Below are positions 33,155-42,281 of a stretch of DNA of 64,000 bases, piece by piece. Position 1 is the first letter of the stretch; every line of letters begins with the position of its first letter. Where the stretch lies: positions 481,326 to 545,325 of the forward strand of contig NZ_JACHJQ010000003.1 of assembly GCF_014203735.1 (NCBI RefSeq), written 5' to 3'. The stretch comes from Actinophytocola algeriensis (GTDB lineage: Bacteria; Actinomycetota; Actinomycetes; Mycobacteriales; Pseudonocardiaceae). The position numbers and the translations under genes are program-made. Under the pieces are notes generated by a model. The model had not been told where the DNA came from and made no database searches. It saw nothing but the letters and a program-made list of their open reading frames with translations.

Positions 33155-34168
33155 GTGCCAGCACCAAGCACCGGGGTGGGCGCGGTCGCGATCTGGACAT
33201 CGGCCGACCAGCCCGGCCTCGGAGACCAGCTACTCGGACGGGTGATCCAGCAGGAGCTGCTCGCGCGGCTGCCGGGCTGGCGGATGACCCTCTGTTCACC
33301 CGACGGCTGGCGTCGCCCTGCCGTGGCGGACGGTGGGCTCGTCGCCGAACCGCTGCGTGACCGCTCGCCGGACGAACTCGCCGCGGCCGCGACGCTCACC
33401 GTCGTGTGCTCCGACGACCCGTTCACGCTCGAGCTCGCCACTCGCCTCGATCCCGCGCACCCGGTGGTGCCGTTCGGGGTCCGGGAGGTGCCCGCGGTGC
33501 TCGCGGCACGGGCCGCGTTCGTCGCCGAGGCCGACCCGGCCTTCCTGCTGGACCACGTGGTCGGCCTGGAGACACTGCCGGTGCGGGTCGCGCAGCTGCG
33601 CCAGCTCGGTGAGCTGCCCGACGGCGACTACGACGTGTCCGAGTTCCCGGCGGGTGTCGTGTTCGAGGACCGGCTCGCCATCCTCTCCGGCGCGCGATCG
33701 GTGACCACCGACGACGAGCACGTCGCGGCCGCGTGTGCCGCGCTCGGTGTGTCCTGCGTTGGGCCCGCGCCGCGTGGTTCCGTGACCGAGCTGCGGGACG
33801 AGCTGGACCGGCTCGCCGCCCTCGCGGAGAAGACGCTCGCCGAGCAGGGCGGCGACCTGGGGACCCGGATGGCCGTGCTGGCCGAGGAGAACCACGCGCT
33901 GCGGCTGGCGCACTGGCTGTTGCGGGAGCGGATGCTCGTCGAGCGGCAGCGCCTGGTCGAGCCCCTCGCCGAGACGTGGCGGGAGCGGGACGAGGCGGTC
34001 GACGAGGCCGCCGGGCTGCGGGACCGCAACCGCGAGCTCGCCAGGCAGAACGAGGAGCTGGCCGCGCGGCTCGCGCACGTCGAGAGCGAGCTGTCCGCCT
34101 GGCAGGGCACGAAGCTGGTGCGCTGGACCCGGCCGCTGCGCGACGCCTACGGGAAGGCGCGCGGATGA
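33155..34168 (+). CDS. Coiled-coil protein, polysaccharide-locus associated
   Basis: A 337-residue protein. Residues 1-200 form an alpha/beta domain (AIWTSADQPGLGDQLLGR, VVCSDDPFTLELA) resembling polysaccharide pyruvyltransferase-type Rossmann halves. Residues about 215-320 are a coiled coil rich in Arg/Glu/Leu. The C-terminal WTRPLRDAYGKARG motif is typical of glycan enzymes with membrane-associated tails. GTG 33155. The stop overlaps the glycosyltransferase ATG (ATGA). Function unknown; probably acts with the following glycosyltransferase. Confidence 0.65.
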   Translation: MPAPSTGVGAVAIWTSADQPGLGDQLLGRVIQQELLARLPGWRMTLCSPDGWRRPAVADGGLVAEPLRDRSPDELAAAATLTVVCSDDPFTLELATRLDPAHPVVPFGVREVPAVLAARAAFVAEADPAFLLDHVVGLETLPVRVAQLRQLGELPDGDYDVSEFPAGVVFEDRLAILSGARSVTTDDEHVAAACAALGVSCVGPAPRGSVTELRDELDRLAALAEKTLAEQGGDLGTRMAVLAEENHALRLAHWLLRERMLVERQRLVEPLAETWRERDEAVDEAAGLRDRNRELARQNEELAARLAHVESELSAWQGTKLVRWTRPLRDAYGKARG

Positions 34169-36162
34169 CACCGAGGATCACCTTCGTGCTCGTGTCCTAC
34201 GGCGGGCGCGAGCTGGTGGTGCGGTGCCTGGAGCTGCTCGCCGAGCACACGCCCCAGCCCTACCGGGTGATCGTCGCCGACAGCGCGTCGCCGGACGGCA
34301 CCGGCGAGTGGCTCGAGAAGAACCTGACCGGCGCGACGGTCCTGCGGATGCCGGAGAACCTGGGGTTCGGAGCGGGCGGCAACCTGGCCGTGCGGCACGC
34401 CGACACCGAGCTCCTGTGTTTCCTCAACGCGGACATCGAGGTCACCGAGGGCTGGCTGGAGCCACTCCTGTCGTTCCTCGACACCAGGCCGGAAGCCGCC
34501 GCCGTGTCGCCGGTGCTGCTGAACCCGGACGGCACGGTCCAGGAGGCGGGCAGCGTGATCGGCGGCGACGGCTGGTGCCGGGCCGTCGACGCCGGCATGA
34601 CAGCGGGCCCGGTGTTCACCCGCGAGGTCGACTACGCCTCCGCCGCCTGCCTCGTGGTGCGGCGCAAGGCTTTCCTGGCGGCGGGCGGGTTCTCGCCGGA
34701 GTACGAGATCGCGTACTTCGAGGACGTCGACCTGATGCTGTCGCTCCGGGCGCACGGCTGGCAGACGTGGCTGGAACCCGCGTCGGCGGTCGTGCACGAA
34801 CGCCACGGCAGCAGCTCGTCGGAGCGGGCGAACGAGCTGATGCGGCTCAACCACGCCACGTTCGTCAAGCGGTGGCCCGCCGAGCTGGCCCGCCGCGCGC
34901 CGGTCGTCGGCCTCGACGAGCACCCACACCGCAAGTGGTGGCTGCGTGACCAGATCGCGCCGTACCGGGTGCTGCTGATCGACGACCGCGTCCCGCAGCC
35001 GGACCGCGGCCGCGGCGACGGCCGCACGATGGCCGTGGTCGACGCGTGGCGGGAGGCCGACCCGCGCGCCCGCGTCACGTTCTTCGCGGTGTCGCCGGAA
35101 CGGGCCGAGCAGGTGGCGCCCGCGCTCGCCGCGAAGGGCATCGAGGTCGTGTACGGGGTCGGCGATCCCGGCCGCTGGTCCCGCGAACGGGCCGGGCTGT
35201 ACGACGTGGTCGTCGTGTTCCGGCCGCACAACTTCGTCGGCTACGGCAAGCCGATCGCCGAGGCGCAGCCGCAGGCGGTGAAGGTGTACGACGCGGAGGC
35301 GTTGTTCCACCGCCGCCCGGAGCAGCACTTCGGTACCGCCGACGAGGTACGGGACCGCCGCGCGTGGGCCGTGCAGGCAGACCTGTTGCGCCAGCAGGAG
35401 GTCGACGCGTTCACGTGGGCCGACGTCGCCGTGTGCGTGAGCGAGGAGGAGGCCCACTGGGCGCGCCGGGTCGCGCCGGGCTCGTCGGTGCACGTGGCGT
35501 GCTACCCGGCGCACGTGCCGGACGAGGTGCCGGGTTTCGCGGCGCGGCGCGACATCGTGTTCTTCGGCGGGTTCGACGCGACCCCGCGCACTCCCAACGA
35601 GTTCGCCGTGCTGGAGCTGGCAGGCGAGGTGCTGCCGCCGTTGCGCGAGCGGCACCCGGACCTGCGGATGCGGGTGGTCGGCGCGGACCCGTCGCCCGCG
35701 GTGCTGGCGCTGGACGGCCCGGCGATCGAGGTGGTCGGCAAGGTGCCCGACCCGCGGCCGCTGCTGGAGTCCGCGCTGCTGCACGTGGTCCCGATGCGGT
35801 ACGGCGCGGGCGTGAAGATCAAGTTCGTGGACTCGATGGCGGCCGGGCTGCCGTTCGTGACCACCCCGGTCGGCGGCGAGGGCCTGCACCTTGGCTGGAC
35901 GGCCCGGCACCTGATCGGCGCGTCGCCGGCCGAGCACGTCGAGCTGTGCCACAAGCTGCTGACCGACCCCGTGCTGTGGACCGAGGTGCAGCAGGGGCTG
36001 ATGGAGATCTGCCGCATCCACTTCTCGCCCGCGGAGTTCCGCCGCCGCATGCGGGACGTGCTGGTGGCGTGCGCGGTCCCGCCGGCTGTTCCGCCTCCCC
36101 GCATTTTCAAGTGTGGGTCCCGACCCAGCGCCACCGGCGGACCGCAGGCGGTTGGTGGCTGA
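34165..36162 (+). CDS. Bifunctional glycosyltransferase (GT2 plus GT4-like)
   Basis: A 665-residue fusion. Residues about 1-245 are GT2 of the rhamnosyltransferase type: FVLVSYGGRELVVRCLELL, LGFGAGGNLAV, the DxD-like LNADIEV (near 92) and IAYFEDVDLMLSLRAHGW. Residues about 265-640 are a GT4-like glycosyltransferase: RDIVFFGGFDATPRTPNE, then YGAGVKIKFVDSMAAGLPFV. Two transferases in one chain usually add successive sugars. The last 25 residues look non-conserved. ATG 34165 overlaps the coiled-coil gene. Confidence 0.87.
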   Translation: MTPRITFVLVSYGGRELVVRCLELLAEHTPQPYRVIVADSASPDGTGEWLEKNLTGATVLRMPENLGFGAGGNLAVRHADTELLCFLNADIEVTEGWLEPLLSFLDTRPEAAAVSPVLLNPDGTVQEAGSVIGGDGWCRAVDAGMTAGPVFTREVDYASAACLVVRRKAFLAAGGFSPEYEIAYFEDVDLMLSLRAHGWQTWLEPASAVVHERHGSSSSERANELMRLNHATFVKRWPAELARRAPVVGLDEHPHRKWWLRDQIAPYRVLLIDDRVPQPDRGRGDGRTMAVVDAWREADPRARVTFFAVSPERAEQVAPALAAKGIEVVYGVGDPGRWSRERAGLYDVVVVFRPHNFVGYGKPIAEAQPQAVKVYDAEALFHRRPEQHFGTADEVRDRRAWAVQADLLRQQEVDAFTWADVAVCVSEEEAHWARRVAPGSSVHVACYPAHVPDEVPGFAARRDIVFFGGFDATPRTPNEFAVLELAGEVLPPLRERHPDLRMRVVGADPSPAVLALDGPAIEVVGKVPDPRPLLESALLHVVPMRYGAGVKIKFVDSMAAGLPFVTTPVGGEGLHLGWTARHLIGASPAEHVELCHKLLTDPVLWTEVQQGLMEICRIHFSPAEFRRRMRDVLVACAVPPAVPPPRIFKCGSRPSATGGPQAVGG

Positions 36163-36241
36163 GCGCCGTCACGTTCCCCTGAGGTAACTGCTGATCAGGT
36201 ACGCACCTCGGCAAAAGACCTGCGAGACAGATCCCAGTACA

Positions 36242-36556
36242 GTGGAGCCCGTGGGGCGGGATTCTGTGCTGGTGCGGGCGAGGTTGGTACTCGCCCTCTT
36301 CCTGCCCGCCCTGTTCATCGCGTTGCCCGCGGCCGGCGGACTCGGCGACCTCGCCGGTGCGCTCACCGTCGGTCTCGCCGCCGCGCTGGTCGTCGCCGTC
36401 GTGCTGCACGTGCCGCCGGCGACCGTACCCACGGCGGTCCGCACGCTCAGCCTGCGTGAACGCGCGAAACTGACCGTCTTCCTGCGGTTGCGCGATCCCG
36501 ACGCGCCGGGACGCACCCGGCCACGAGCTCCTGGACTCGGCAGCGCGGCTGCCTGA
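36242..36556 (+). CDS. DUF6412 family membrane protein
   Basis: A protein of about 104 residues with two hydrophobic helices (VLALFLPALFIALPAAGGL; LTVGLAAALVVAVVLHVPP) and a basic C terminus (LREFAKLT-like LRERAKLTVFLRLRDPDAPG). DUF6412 members commonly sit before yidC in actinomycetes. GTG 36242 or GTG 36251. Acts with YidC by context only. Confidence 0.75.
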   Translation: MEPVGRDSVLVRARLVLALFLPALFIALPAAGGLGDLAGALTVGLAAALVVAVVLHVPPATVPTAVRTLSLRERAKLTVFLRLRDPDAPGRTRPRAPGLGSAAA

Positions 36557-36625
36557 AACCCTTTCTGAGTAAGGCAGTCGCTCCCGCCTGCCCATGTCAC
36601 CTCGCATGAACTCCTGGAGCGACCC

Positions 36626-37465
36626 TTGTTCGACATCTTCCTGTACCCGGTCTCGGCCATTCTCTGGTTCTGGCACACCGTTTTCGGCGCCCTGCTCAGT
36701 CCCGACAGCGGGGCGGCGTGGGTGCTCGCCATCGTGTTCCTCGTCTTTTCCATCCGCACTCTGCTCGTCCGGCCGGCGCTCGGTCAGCTGCGGGCCGGGC
36801 GGCGCACCCAGAAGCTCGCGCCGCGGATGAAGAAGATCCGCGAGAAGTACGGCAAGGACCGCCGGCGCATGGCGCAGGAGATCCAGAAGCTGCACGCGGA
36901 CCACGGCACCAGCCCGTTCAGCGGCTGCCTGCCCGCACTGCTGCAGATCCCCGTTTTCCTGAGCCTGTACTGGGTGCTGCGCGACTTCACGCCCGGCGCC
37001 ACGGCCAACCACGTCTTCGACCAGGCCGGTGTGACGTCGTTCCTCAACGCGGACCTGTTCGGCGCCAAGCTGGGCAACTGGGTCAGTCAGCCGGTGGCCG
37101 AGCTGGCCGCGTTCGGCACCGACAAGGCGCACATGCTCGCCGTCGGCATCCCGCTGATGCTGATCGCCAGCGCGGCCACGTTCCTGTCGATGCGGATGTC
37201 GCTGAAGCGGCAGGTCGACGTCAACCCGCAGGTGGCGGGGATCAGCAAGGCGATGATGTACCTGGCGCCCGCCGGCATGCTCGGGTCCGGGTTGTTCTTC
37301 CCGGTGCCGATCGGGGTGTTGCTGTACTTCCTGGCCAGCAACGTGTGGACGTTCGGGCAGCAGCACGTCCTGACCGCGAAGGTCGACCGTGAGGAAGCGG
37401 CGGCGACCCCGGAGAAGCCCAAGGCGGTCGGCCCACGGCCGGGACAGAAGCCGGAGCGGCGTTAG
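36626..37465 (+). CDS. yidC: YidC/Oxa1 family membrane insertase (second paralogue type)
   Basis: A 279-residue insertase. It begins LFDIFLYPVSAILWFWHTVF, with a conserved FSIRTLLVRPALGQLR, then the PALLQIPVFLSLYWVLRDF core and SMRMSLKR, FFPVPIGVLLYFLASNVW. The positively charged hydrophilic groove residue is the Arg in SIRTLL. There is no large periplasmic domain, as usual for Gram-positives. TTG 36626 start is supported by CTGGAG 7 nt upstream. Its end overlaps the convergent methyltransferase-GT gene by 4 bp. It inserts membrane proteins; most actinomycetes also have a yidC at rpmH. Confidence 0.9.
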   Translation: MFDIFLYPVSAILWFWHTVFGALLSPDSGAAWVLAIVFLVFSIRTLLVRPALGQLRAGRRTQKLAPRMKKIREKYGKDRRRMAQEIQKLHADHGTSPFSGCLPALLQIPVFLSLYWVLRDFTPGATANHVFDQAGVTSFLNADLFGAKLGNWVSQPVAELAAFGTDKAHMLAVGIPLMLIASAATFLSMRMSLKRQVDVNPQVAGISKAMMYLAPAGMLGSGLFFPVPIGVLLYFLASNVWTFGQQHVLTAKVDREEAAATPEKPKAVGPRPGQKPERR

Positions 37466-40400
37466 TCCACGGGGTGCGGTGGGAGTACCGGGATGCGCAA
37501 CCGCTTGCCGCGCAACGACTTCCACCGCACCGCCGCGGCCAGGAGCCGTCGTTCCGCGCCTGCCGTCTCCTGGCGGTCGGCGCGGGCGCGGCGCACCAGC
37601 GGCGTCAGGTCCCGTTCCACCCGGGTCAGCTCGGCGAGCTTCTCCCGCACGTCGCCCAGCCGGTGCCACGTGCGCATCAGCAGCACGGTCGTGAACTGGG
37701 CGACGCGCCGCAGCTCGTACTCCGCGACCGCCTCCAGCTCGGCGTCGTCGCGGCGGGCGCCCATCGCGAGACCCAGCCAGCCGAGCCCGGTGGGCAGGCC
37801 GTCGTCGAGGCGGTTGTCGCGGCGGCCGGTGATCGCGCCGCCGTGCTGGCGGTAGGAGTGCAGTGGCCGGTCCACGAACTCGAGCCGGCCCGCGGCCATG
37901 GCGGTCGCGGCGATCCACTGGTCGTGGAACGCCGACGGCGTCCCGGGCGGGAACGGCAGCACGAGGTCGCGCACCACGTCGGCGCGGACCATGGCCGCCG
38001 CGCCGGTCACGGTGTTGAGCAGCAGCAACGCGTCCAGGTCGGTCCACTGGTTGTGCCGGTGCCGCCAGAACGACGACGCCACCACCTCGTCGTGCTCGTC
38101 GATCAGCCGCATGTCGGCGTACGCGAGGGTGACCGCCGGGTCGTCGAACCGCTCCAGCAGCGTGTCCAGCTTGTCGGCGTCCCACACGTCGTCCTGGTCG
38201 GACAGCGCCACGAACTGGGCGTCGGCGGGCACGTGGGTCATCGCGCGCTCGAAGTTGCGGTAGAAGCCGACGTTCTCGTCATGGGCGAGCACCACGAACC
38301 GGTCGTCGCCGTCGACCAGGCGCCGGATCGTGGCGACGTGCTCGTCGCCGGACGCGTCGTCGGCGATCACGCACACCCAGTTCGGGTGTTTCTGCGCGCG
38401 GATCGAGTCGAGCTGGTGCGCCAGGAAGTCCGGGTCGGGCCGGTAGGTCGCCATGCAGATCGCGACCTTCGCGCCGTCCGATGGCCAGCGCACGGCCGAC
38501 GGCGCGAGGTTCGCGGGCGCCAGCTCCACCGTCGGCAGCTGCCGCGTCAGCGTTGTCCCGTCGACCAGCTCCACCACCAGTGTCAACGCCAGCCGCCCCG
38601 GTGCGTCGGCGCCCGCGACGGGAATCCGGAACGACACACCGCTGCCGTCGGGCACCCGCACACCGCCGGGCCGCAGCGCCGCCGCCACGTCCGGGCGGTG
38701 GTGGCCGAGGCTGCCGGGCACGTGCCGCGACCCGGCCCGCATGGACACCGCCCGCACACCGAGCGAGGCGTGCGTGACCCAGCCGTCCAGCTCCAGCACC
38801 TGACCCGCGCCGACCGGCAGCGTGTCCGGCACCTGGAAGTCGTAGTGCAGCCCGGCCTCGCGCGCGGACCCGGCGGAACGCCGGTACCGCGAAGCCAGCT
38901 TGCGTGTCAGGCCCGGGGACTTCTGGCCGAGCTTGCGCAGCAGGCCGTCCGGCTCGTCGCCCGGCCTGCCGAGCGCCAGGTCGCGGACCCCGCGGACCAG
39001 GCGGCCCGCCGGCCACAGGGACTTGTGCGCGACCCGCACCAGCTTCGCGTTCTCGAGCGCGTCCAGCCGGGACCGTGTGCGGTGCAGGCGGTCCCGCAGG
39101 CTCGCGGTCTCCGCGTCGAGCGCGGCGCGCGCCGCCTCGGTCCGCTCGCCTGCCTGCCACGCCGCGGCGGCCTCGGCGACCGCGGCGGTCAGGTCGTTGA
39201 ACGCCTGCCCGATGCGGTCGTCCTTCAGGTCCATCTCGGACCGCGTCATCGCGAGCCCGTGCTCGGCCTGCGCGAGGCGTTCGGTCAGGTCCGCGACCTG
39301 CTCGCGGTGCGCGGTCAGCTCACCGGTCAGGTGGTGTTCACGCCGCAGCGCGGTGTCCCGCTCGTGTTCGGCCGCCCGGAAGGCGTCGTGGTCGGCACGC
39401 AGCCGCCGCATCCCGCCGGGGAGCTGCCACAGCGGGTCGCCGTAGTCGGCGTCGACGTCGTGTTCGAGCGCGGCCGCGATGCGGGCGGCCGGGTGACCGG
39501 TCACCTGCTCCTGCAGCGCGGCCTCCGCCGCCACCAGCTCGGCCCAGCGGTCCTCGAGCGCGGCGGTCAGCCCGGTCAGCGCGCACAGCTCGGCGAGCAC
39601 CCCGCGGACGCTCGTGCGGTCCGGCCACGGGTGCGGCGCGTGGCCCTGCACGGTCTCGCGGGCGAACTCGAGCAGTGCCCGCAGCATCACCAGTTCGGCG
39701 TCGACGCCCTGGCCCGCGTGCCACTCCAGGTCGACGCGGGTGACCGACCCGTCCGGGCCGATGATCAGGTTGCCGGGGTGCACGTCGAGGTGGTCCGGCG
39801 GCAGCACGGGCACGTCGTCGCGGTGCGGCAGGTACGGGTGGGCCAGGTCGGCGGGCTCCAGCGCTCTCGCCCGCGCGGTGCAGGTGCGGCGCCACACGTC
39901 GAACAGCCGGGTCAGCTCGTCGTGGTCGGCGGTGCGCATGGCGTCGAGCAGGCACGCGTCGAGCGCGCGGCCGGGGTGCAGGGGCTCGGTCACCACGTGT
40001 TCCTGGCGCAGCCACGAACCGGAGTCGCCGAGTCCACTGTGGATGGTCTGGAGCGTGTGGTCGGCGCCCACCCGCCGCGTCCGCCGCCACACCGGTCTGC
40101 GCGCGCCGCTGATCAGCCACGCGAGCCCCGGCTGGGCCACCTTCGCCAGCGCCTCCGGCGATCTCGACGCCACGACCAGGAACGACGGCGCGACCGAGAC
40201 GCCCATGCCCTCGGCCATCGCGAGCCGGTGCGCGATGCGGCCGGACACGACGCCGTCGTTGCCGCCGAACGAGCTCTGCAGCGGGTCGCGGACGAGCTTC
40301 TCCACCAGCTCGGGCCCGTGCCGGAACGCGGACTCGTCCAGCACCACCCTCGGCATCTTGTAGTCCGGGTACGGGAACAGCCACCGCTGCGCCGTGAGCC

Positions 40401-41025
40401 CGGCGCCCGCGAGCAGCTCGCCGAGCGCCTGGCGGGTCCACGTGCGCGGGCTGCGCTTGGCACCCGGGTAGTCCGCCAGCCCGACCCACGCCTTGTCGTG
40501 GTGGTCCTCGACGCCGCCCAGCAGGTACCGCAAACCCAGCTGGTTCTCGATCGCGAGCACCACGACACCGTCGTCGGACAGCGCGTTCACCACGGGCGGC
40601 AGCAGCGCGGCCGGGTCGTTGTACTCCAGCACCCCGCACACCATCGCGAGGTCGAACGGTCCGGCCGCGCCGGCGAGCCCGTCGGCCAGCGTGGCCTGGA
40701 CGATCCGCACGTCGGCGAGGTCGCGGCAGCGTTCCGCCGCCGCGGCGGCCCGGTCGGGCACGCCCTCGATGCCGAGCACCGACGCGCCTGCCTCGCCGAG
40801 CGCCCTGGACAGCACGCCGGACCCGCAGCCGAGGTCGACGACCCGCAGACCGGGTGCGATCCGCAGCGGTGCGAGCAGGCCGAGCCGGGCGGGGGAGAAG
40901 TGGTAGGCCGTCTCCCACGTCTCGACCAGCCGTGACAGCTCGGTGGATCCCGCGCTCACGTCGTGCGCGGACCGCAGGGCAGCCAGCACCGCCGACTCGG
41001 CTCCGTCGGCGTAGTCGATCGTCAT
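37462..41025 (-). CDS. Methyltransferase-kinase-coiled-coil-GT2 fusion (WbdD-like)
   Basis: An 1187-residue protein with four parts. Residues 55-230: SAM methyltransferase, motif I VVDLGCGSGVLSRAL (62-76), then IENQLGLRYLLGG and DYKMPRVVL as in surface-glycan methyltransferases. Residues 240-470: APH-like kinase with HLDVHPGN (412-419) and DLE (432-434). Residues about 540-665: Arg/Glu coiled coil. Residues 725-840: beta-rich domain. Residues 852-1070: GT2 with SDQDDVWDADKL (942-953), rhamnosyltransferase type. The first three parts mirror E. coli WbdD, which methylates and phosphorylates a polymannan end to stop growth. Function is inference. ATG 41025; last gene of the minus-strand cluster. 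Confidence 0.85.
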   Translation of the reverse strand: MTIDYADGAESAVLAALRSAHDVSAGSTELSRLVETWETAYHFSPARLGLLAPLRIAPGLRVVDLGCGSGVLSRALGEAGASVLGIEGVPDRAAAAAERCRDLADVRIVQATLADGLAGAAGPFDLAMVCGVLEYNDPAALLPPVVNALSDDGVVVLAIENQLGLRYLLGGVEDHHDKAWVGLADYPGAKRSPRTWTRQALGELLAGAGLTAQRWLFPYPDYKMPRVVLDESAFRHGPELVEKLVRDPLQSSFGGNDGVVSGRIAHRLAMAEGMGVSVAPSFLVVASRSPEALAKVAQPGLAWLISGARRPVWRRTRRVGADHTLQTIHSGLGDSGSWLRQEHVVTEPLHPGRALDACLLDAMRTADHDELTRLFDVWRRTCTARARALEPADLAHPYLPHRDDVPVLPPDHLDVHPGNLIIGPDGSVTRVDLEWHAGQGVDAELVMLRALLEFARETVQGHAPHPWPDRTSVRGVLAELCALTGLTAALEDRWAELVAAEAALQEQVTGHPAARIAAALEHDVDADYGDPLWQLPGGMRRLRADHDAFRAAEHERDTALRREHHLTGELTAHREQVADLTERLAQAEHGLAMTRSEMDLKDDRIGQAFNDLTAAVAEAAAAWQAGERTEAARAALDAETASLRDRLHRTRSRLDALENAKLVRVAHKSLWPAGRLVRGVRDLALGRPGDEPDGLLRKLGQKSPGLTRKLASRYRRSAGSAREAGLHYDFQVPDTLPVGAGQVLELDGWVTHASLGVRAVSMRAGSRHVPGSLGHHRPDVAAALRPGGVRVPDGSGVSFRIPVAGADAPGRLALTLVVELVDGTTLTRQLPTVELAPANLAPSAVRWPSDGAKVAICMATYRPDPDFLAHQLDSIRAQKHPNWVCVIADDASGDEHVATIRRLVDGDDRFVVLAHDENVGFYRNFERAMTHVPADAQFVALSDQDDVWDADKLDTLLERFDDPAVTLAYADMRLIDEHDEVVASSFWRHRHNQWTDLDALLLLNTVTGAAAMVRADVVRDLVLPFPPGTPSAFHDQWIAATAMAAGRLEFVDRPLHSYRQHGGAITGRRDNRLDDGLPTGLGWLGLAMGARRDDAELEAVAEYELRRVAQFTTVLLMRTWHRLGDVREKLAELTRVERDLTPLVRRARADRQETAGAERRLLAAAVRWKSLRGKRLRIPVLPPHPVD

Positions 41026-41059
41026 GAGCGCGTCGCCGTCGAGACAGTCACGCCAGCGG

Positions 41060-42175
41060 TCACGAAACCGGCGCGAACTCGTCGGTCTCGTCGGCGAGCA
41101 GGTCGTTGAACGTCGACTCCACGTTCGCCGAGTCGGCGCCGTACACCTCCACCCGCACCAGGTAGCCGTCCTCGGTCACGTAGTGCGCGCGGAACACGGT
41201 CGGCGCGTCCGGGGTGGCGGCCGCGAGCTTGCGGACCTTGACCCCGTTCTCCTCGCTGACCAGCTCGTACTTGGCCTGCTGGTAGAGCTGGTCCATCGCG
41301 GCCAGCACCGCGGCCGGGTCGCCGGTCTCGTCGACCTTGAACGCCCAGAGGCCCGAGCGCAGGTCGTTGTCCTCGGCGACGAGGCCGCTGACCTCGGACA
41401 CCCCGACGGACTGCAGGAGCTTCGCCTCGGTCTCGGTCGGCAGCTTCTCGGCCACCGCCTGCGCGATCGGCACGGTGCGGTTGAACACCTTGTCGCCGGG
41501 CAGGTCGAGGAACGGGCCCTCCGGGATGTCCGGGGGCGGCGGCTTCGAGCTGGTGGTCTCCGGCTGGGTCTGCTCGGTGGTCTTGTTGTCGGCCTGGTTG
41601 TTCCCGCTGTCCTTGAAGCCGAAGAACCAGACCGCGCCGCCCGCGAGCGCGAGCACCACGACGACGGCGACGATGATGCCGACGACCTTGCCGGTGCCGC
41701 CGCCGGACTTCTCCGCGAAGACCTCGGGACCCTGCCGCGGCCAGCTCTGCTGCCCGAACTCCGGCGGCAGGTCCTCGTTCGCCCACGGGGGCGGGGTCAT
41801 GGCCTGCGGGTGCGGCTGCTGGCTCTCCCACGGGGGCGGCGGCTGCGGCGGCGGAAAATGCGGCTGCTGCTGTATGTTCGGCACGATCTGGGTGCTGTCC
41901 GCGTCCTGGCGGCCCACCACCTGTGTGTGCTCGTTGCCGGGCCCCTGACCGGACACGACCTGCGTGCGGTCAGCCTGCTGCGGCGGCGGCTGCACGGGCC
42001 GGAACACCGCGGTCGGCTCGGCCCCCTGCGGCTGCTGTTGTTGCTGCTGCTCCGGCGCGCTCTGACCGGACGCCTGTGCGATCACGCGGTCGCGCCGGGT
42101 GCGGTACTCGTCCGCGGAGATCTGGCCGGACGCCAAAGCGCTGTCGAGCTGTGCGAGCTCGTCTTGCCAGGACAT
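41060..42175 (-). CDS. SHOCT-like, TM-anchored envelope protein (RAHYV domain)
   Basis: A 371-residue protein. Residues 1-32 are a short SHOCT-like helical unit: SWQDELAQLDSALASGQIS then ADEYRTRRDRVI. A disordered Gln/Pro-rich region (40-165) holds three TQVV/TQIV motifs. One TM helix follows (KVVGIIVAVVVVLALAGGAV, about 170-190), then an extracytoplasmic domain (235-371) with FRAHYV (328-333) and YLVRVEVYG. ATG 42175 has GGAGGG 7 nt upstream; GTG 42190 is possible. The C-terminal domain is shared with three other genes of the cluster. Confidence 0.8.
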   Translation of the reverse strand: MSWQDELAQLDSALASGQISADEYRTRRDRVIAQASGQSAPEQQQQQQPQGAEPTAVFRPVQPPPQQADRTQVVSGQGPGNEHTQVVGRQDADSTQIVPNIQQQPHFPPPQPPPPWESQQPHPQAMTPPPWANEDLPPEFGQQSWPRQGPEVFAEKSGGGTGKVVGIIVAVVVVLALAGGAVWFFGFKDSGNNQADNKTTEQTQPETTSSKPPPPDIPEGPFLDLPGDKVFNRTVPIAQAVAEKLPTETEAKLLQSVGVSEVSGLVAEDNDLRSGLWAFKVDETGDPAAVLAAMDQLYQQAKYELVSEENGVKVRKLAAATPDAPTVFRAHYVTEDGYLVRVEVYGADSANVESTFNDLLADETDEFAPVS

Positions 42176-42281
42176 GAAGTCGCCCTCCAACCAGATGAAA
42201 TGGCCGCCAGCTCAGTGCCCCGCTGTGGCCTCAGAAAGAGTATTGGGTACGGGGTGCGGTCAAACCCCGGGGTGGGTCGGG

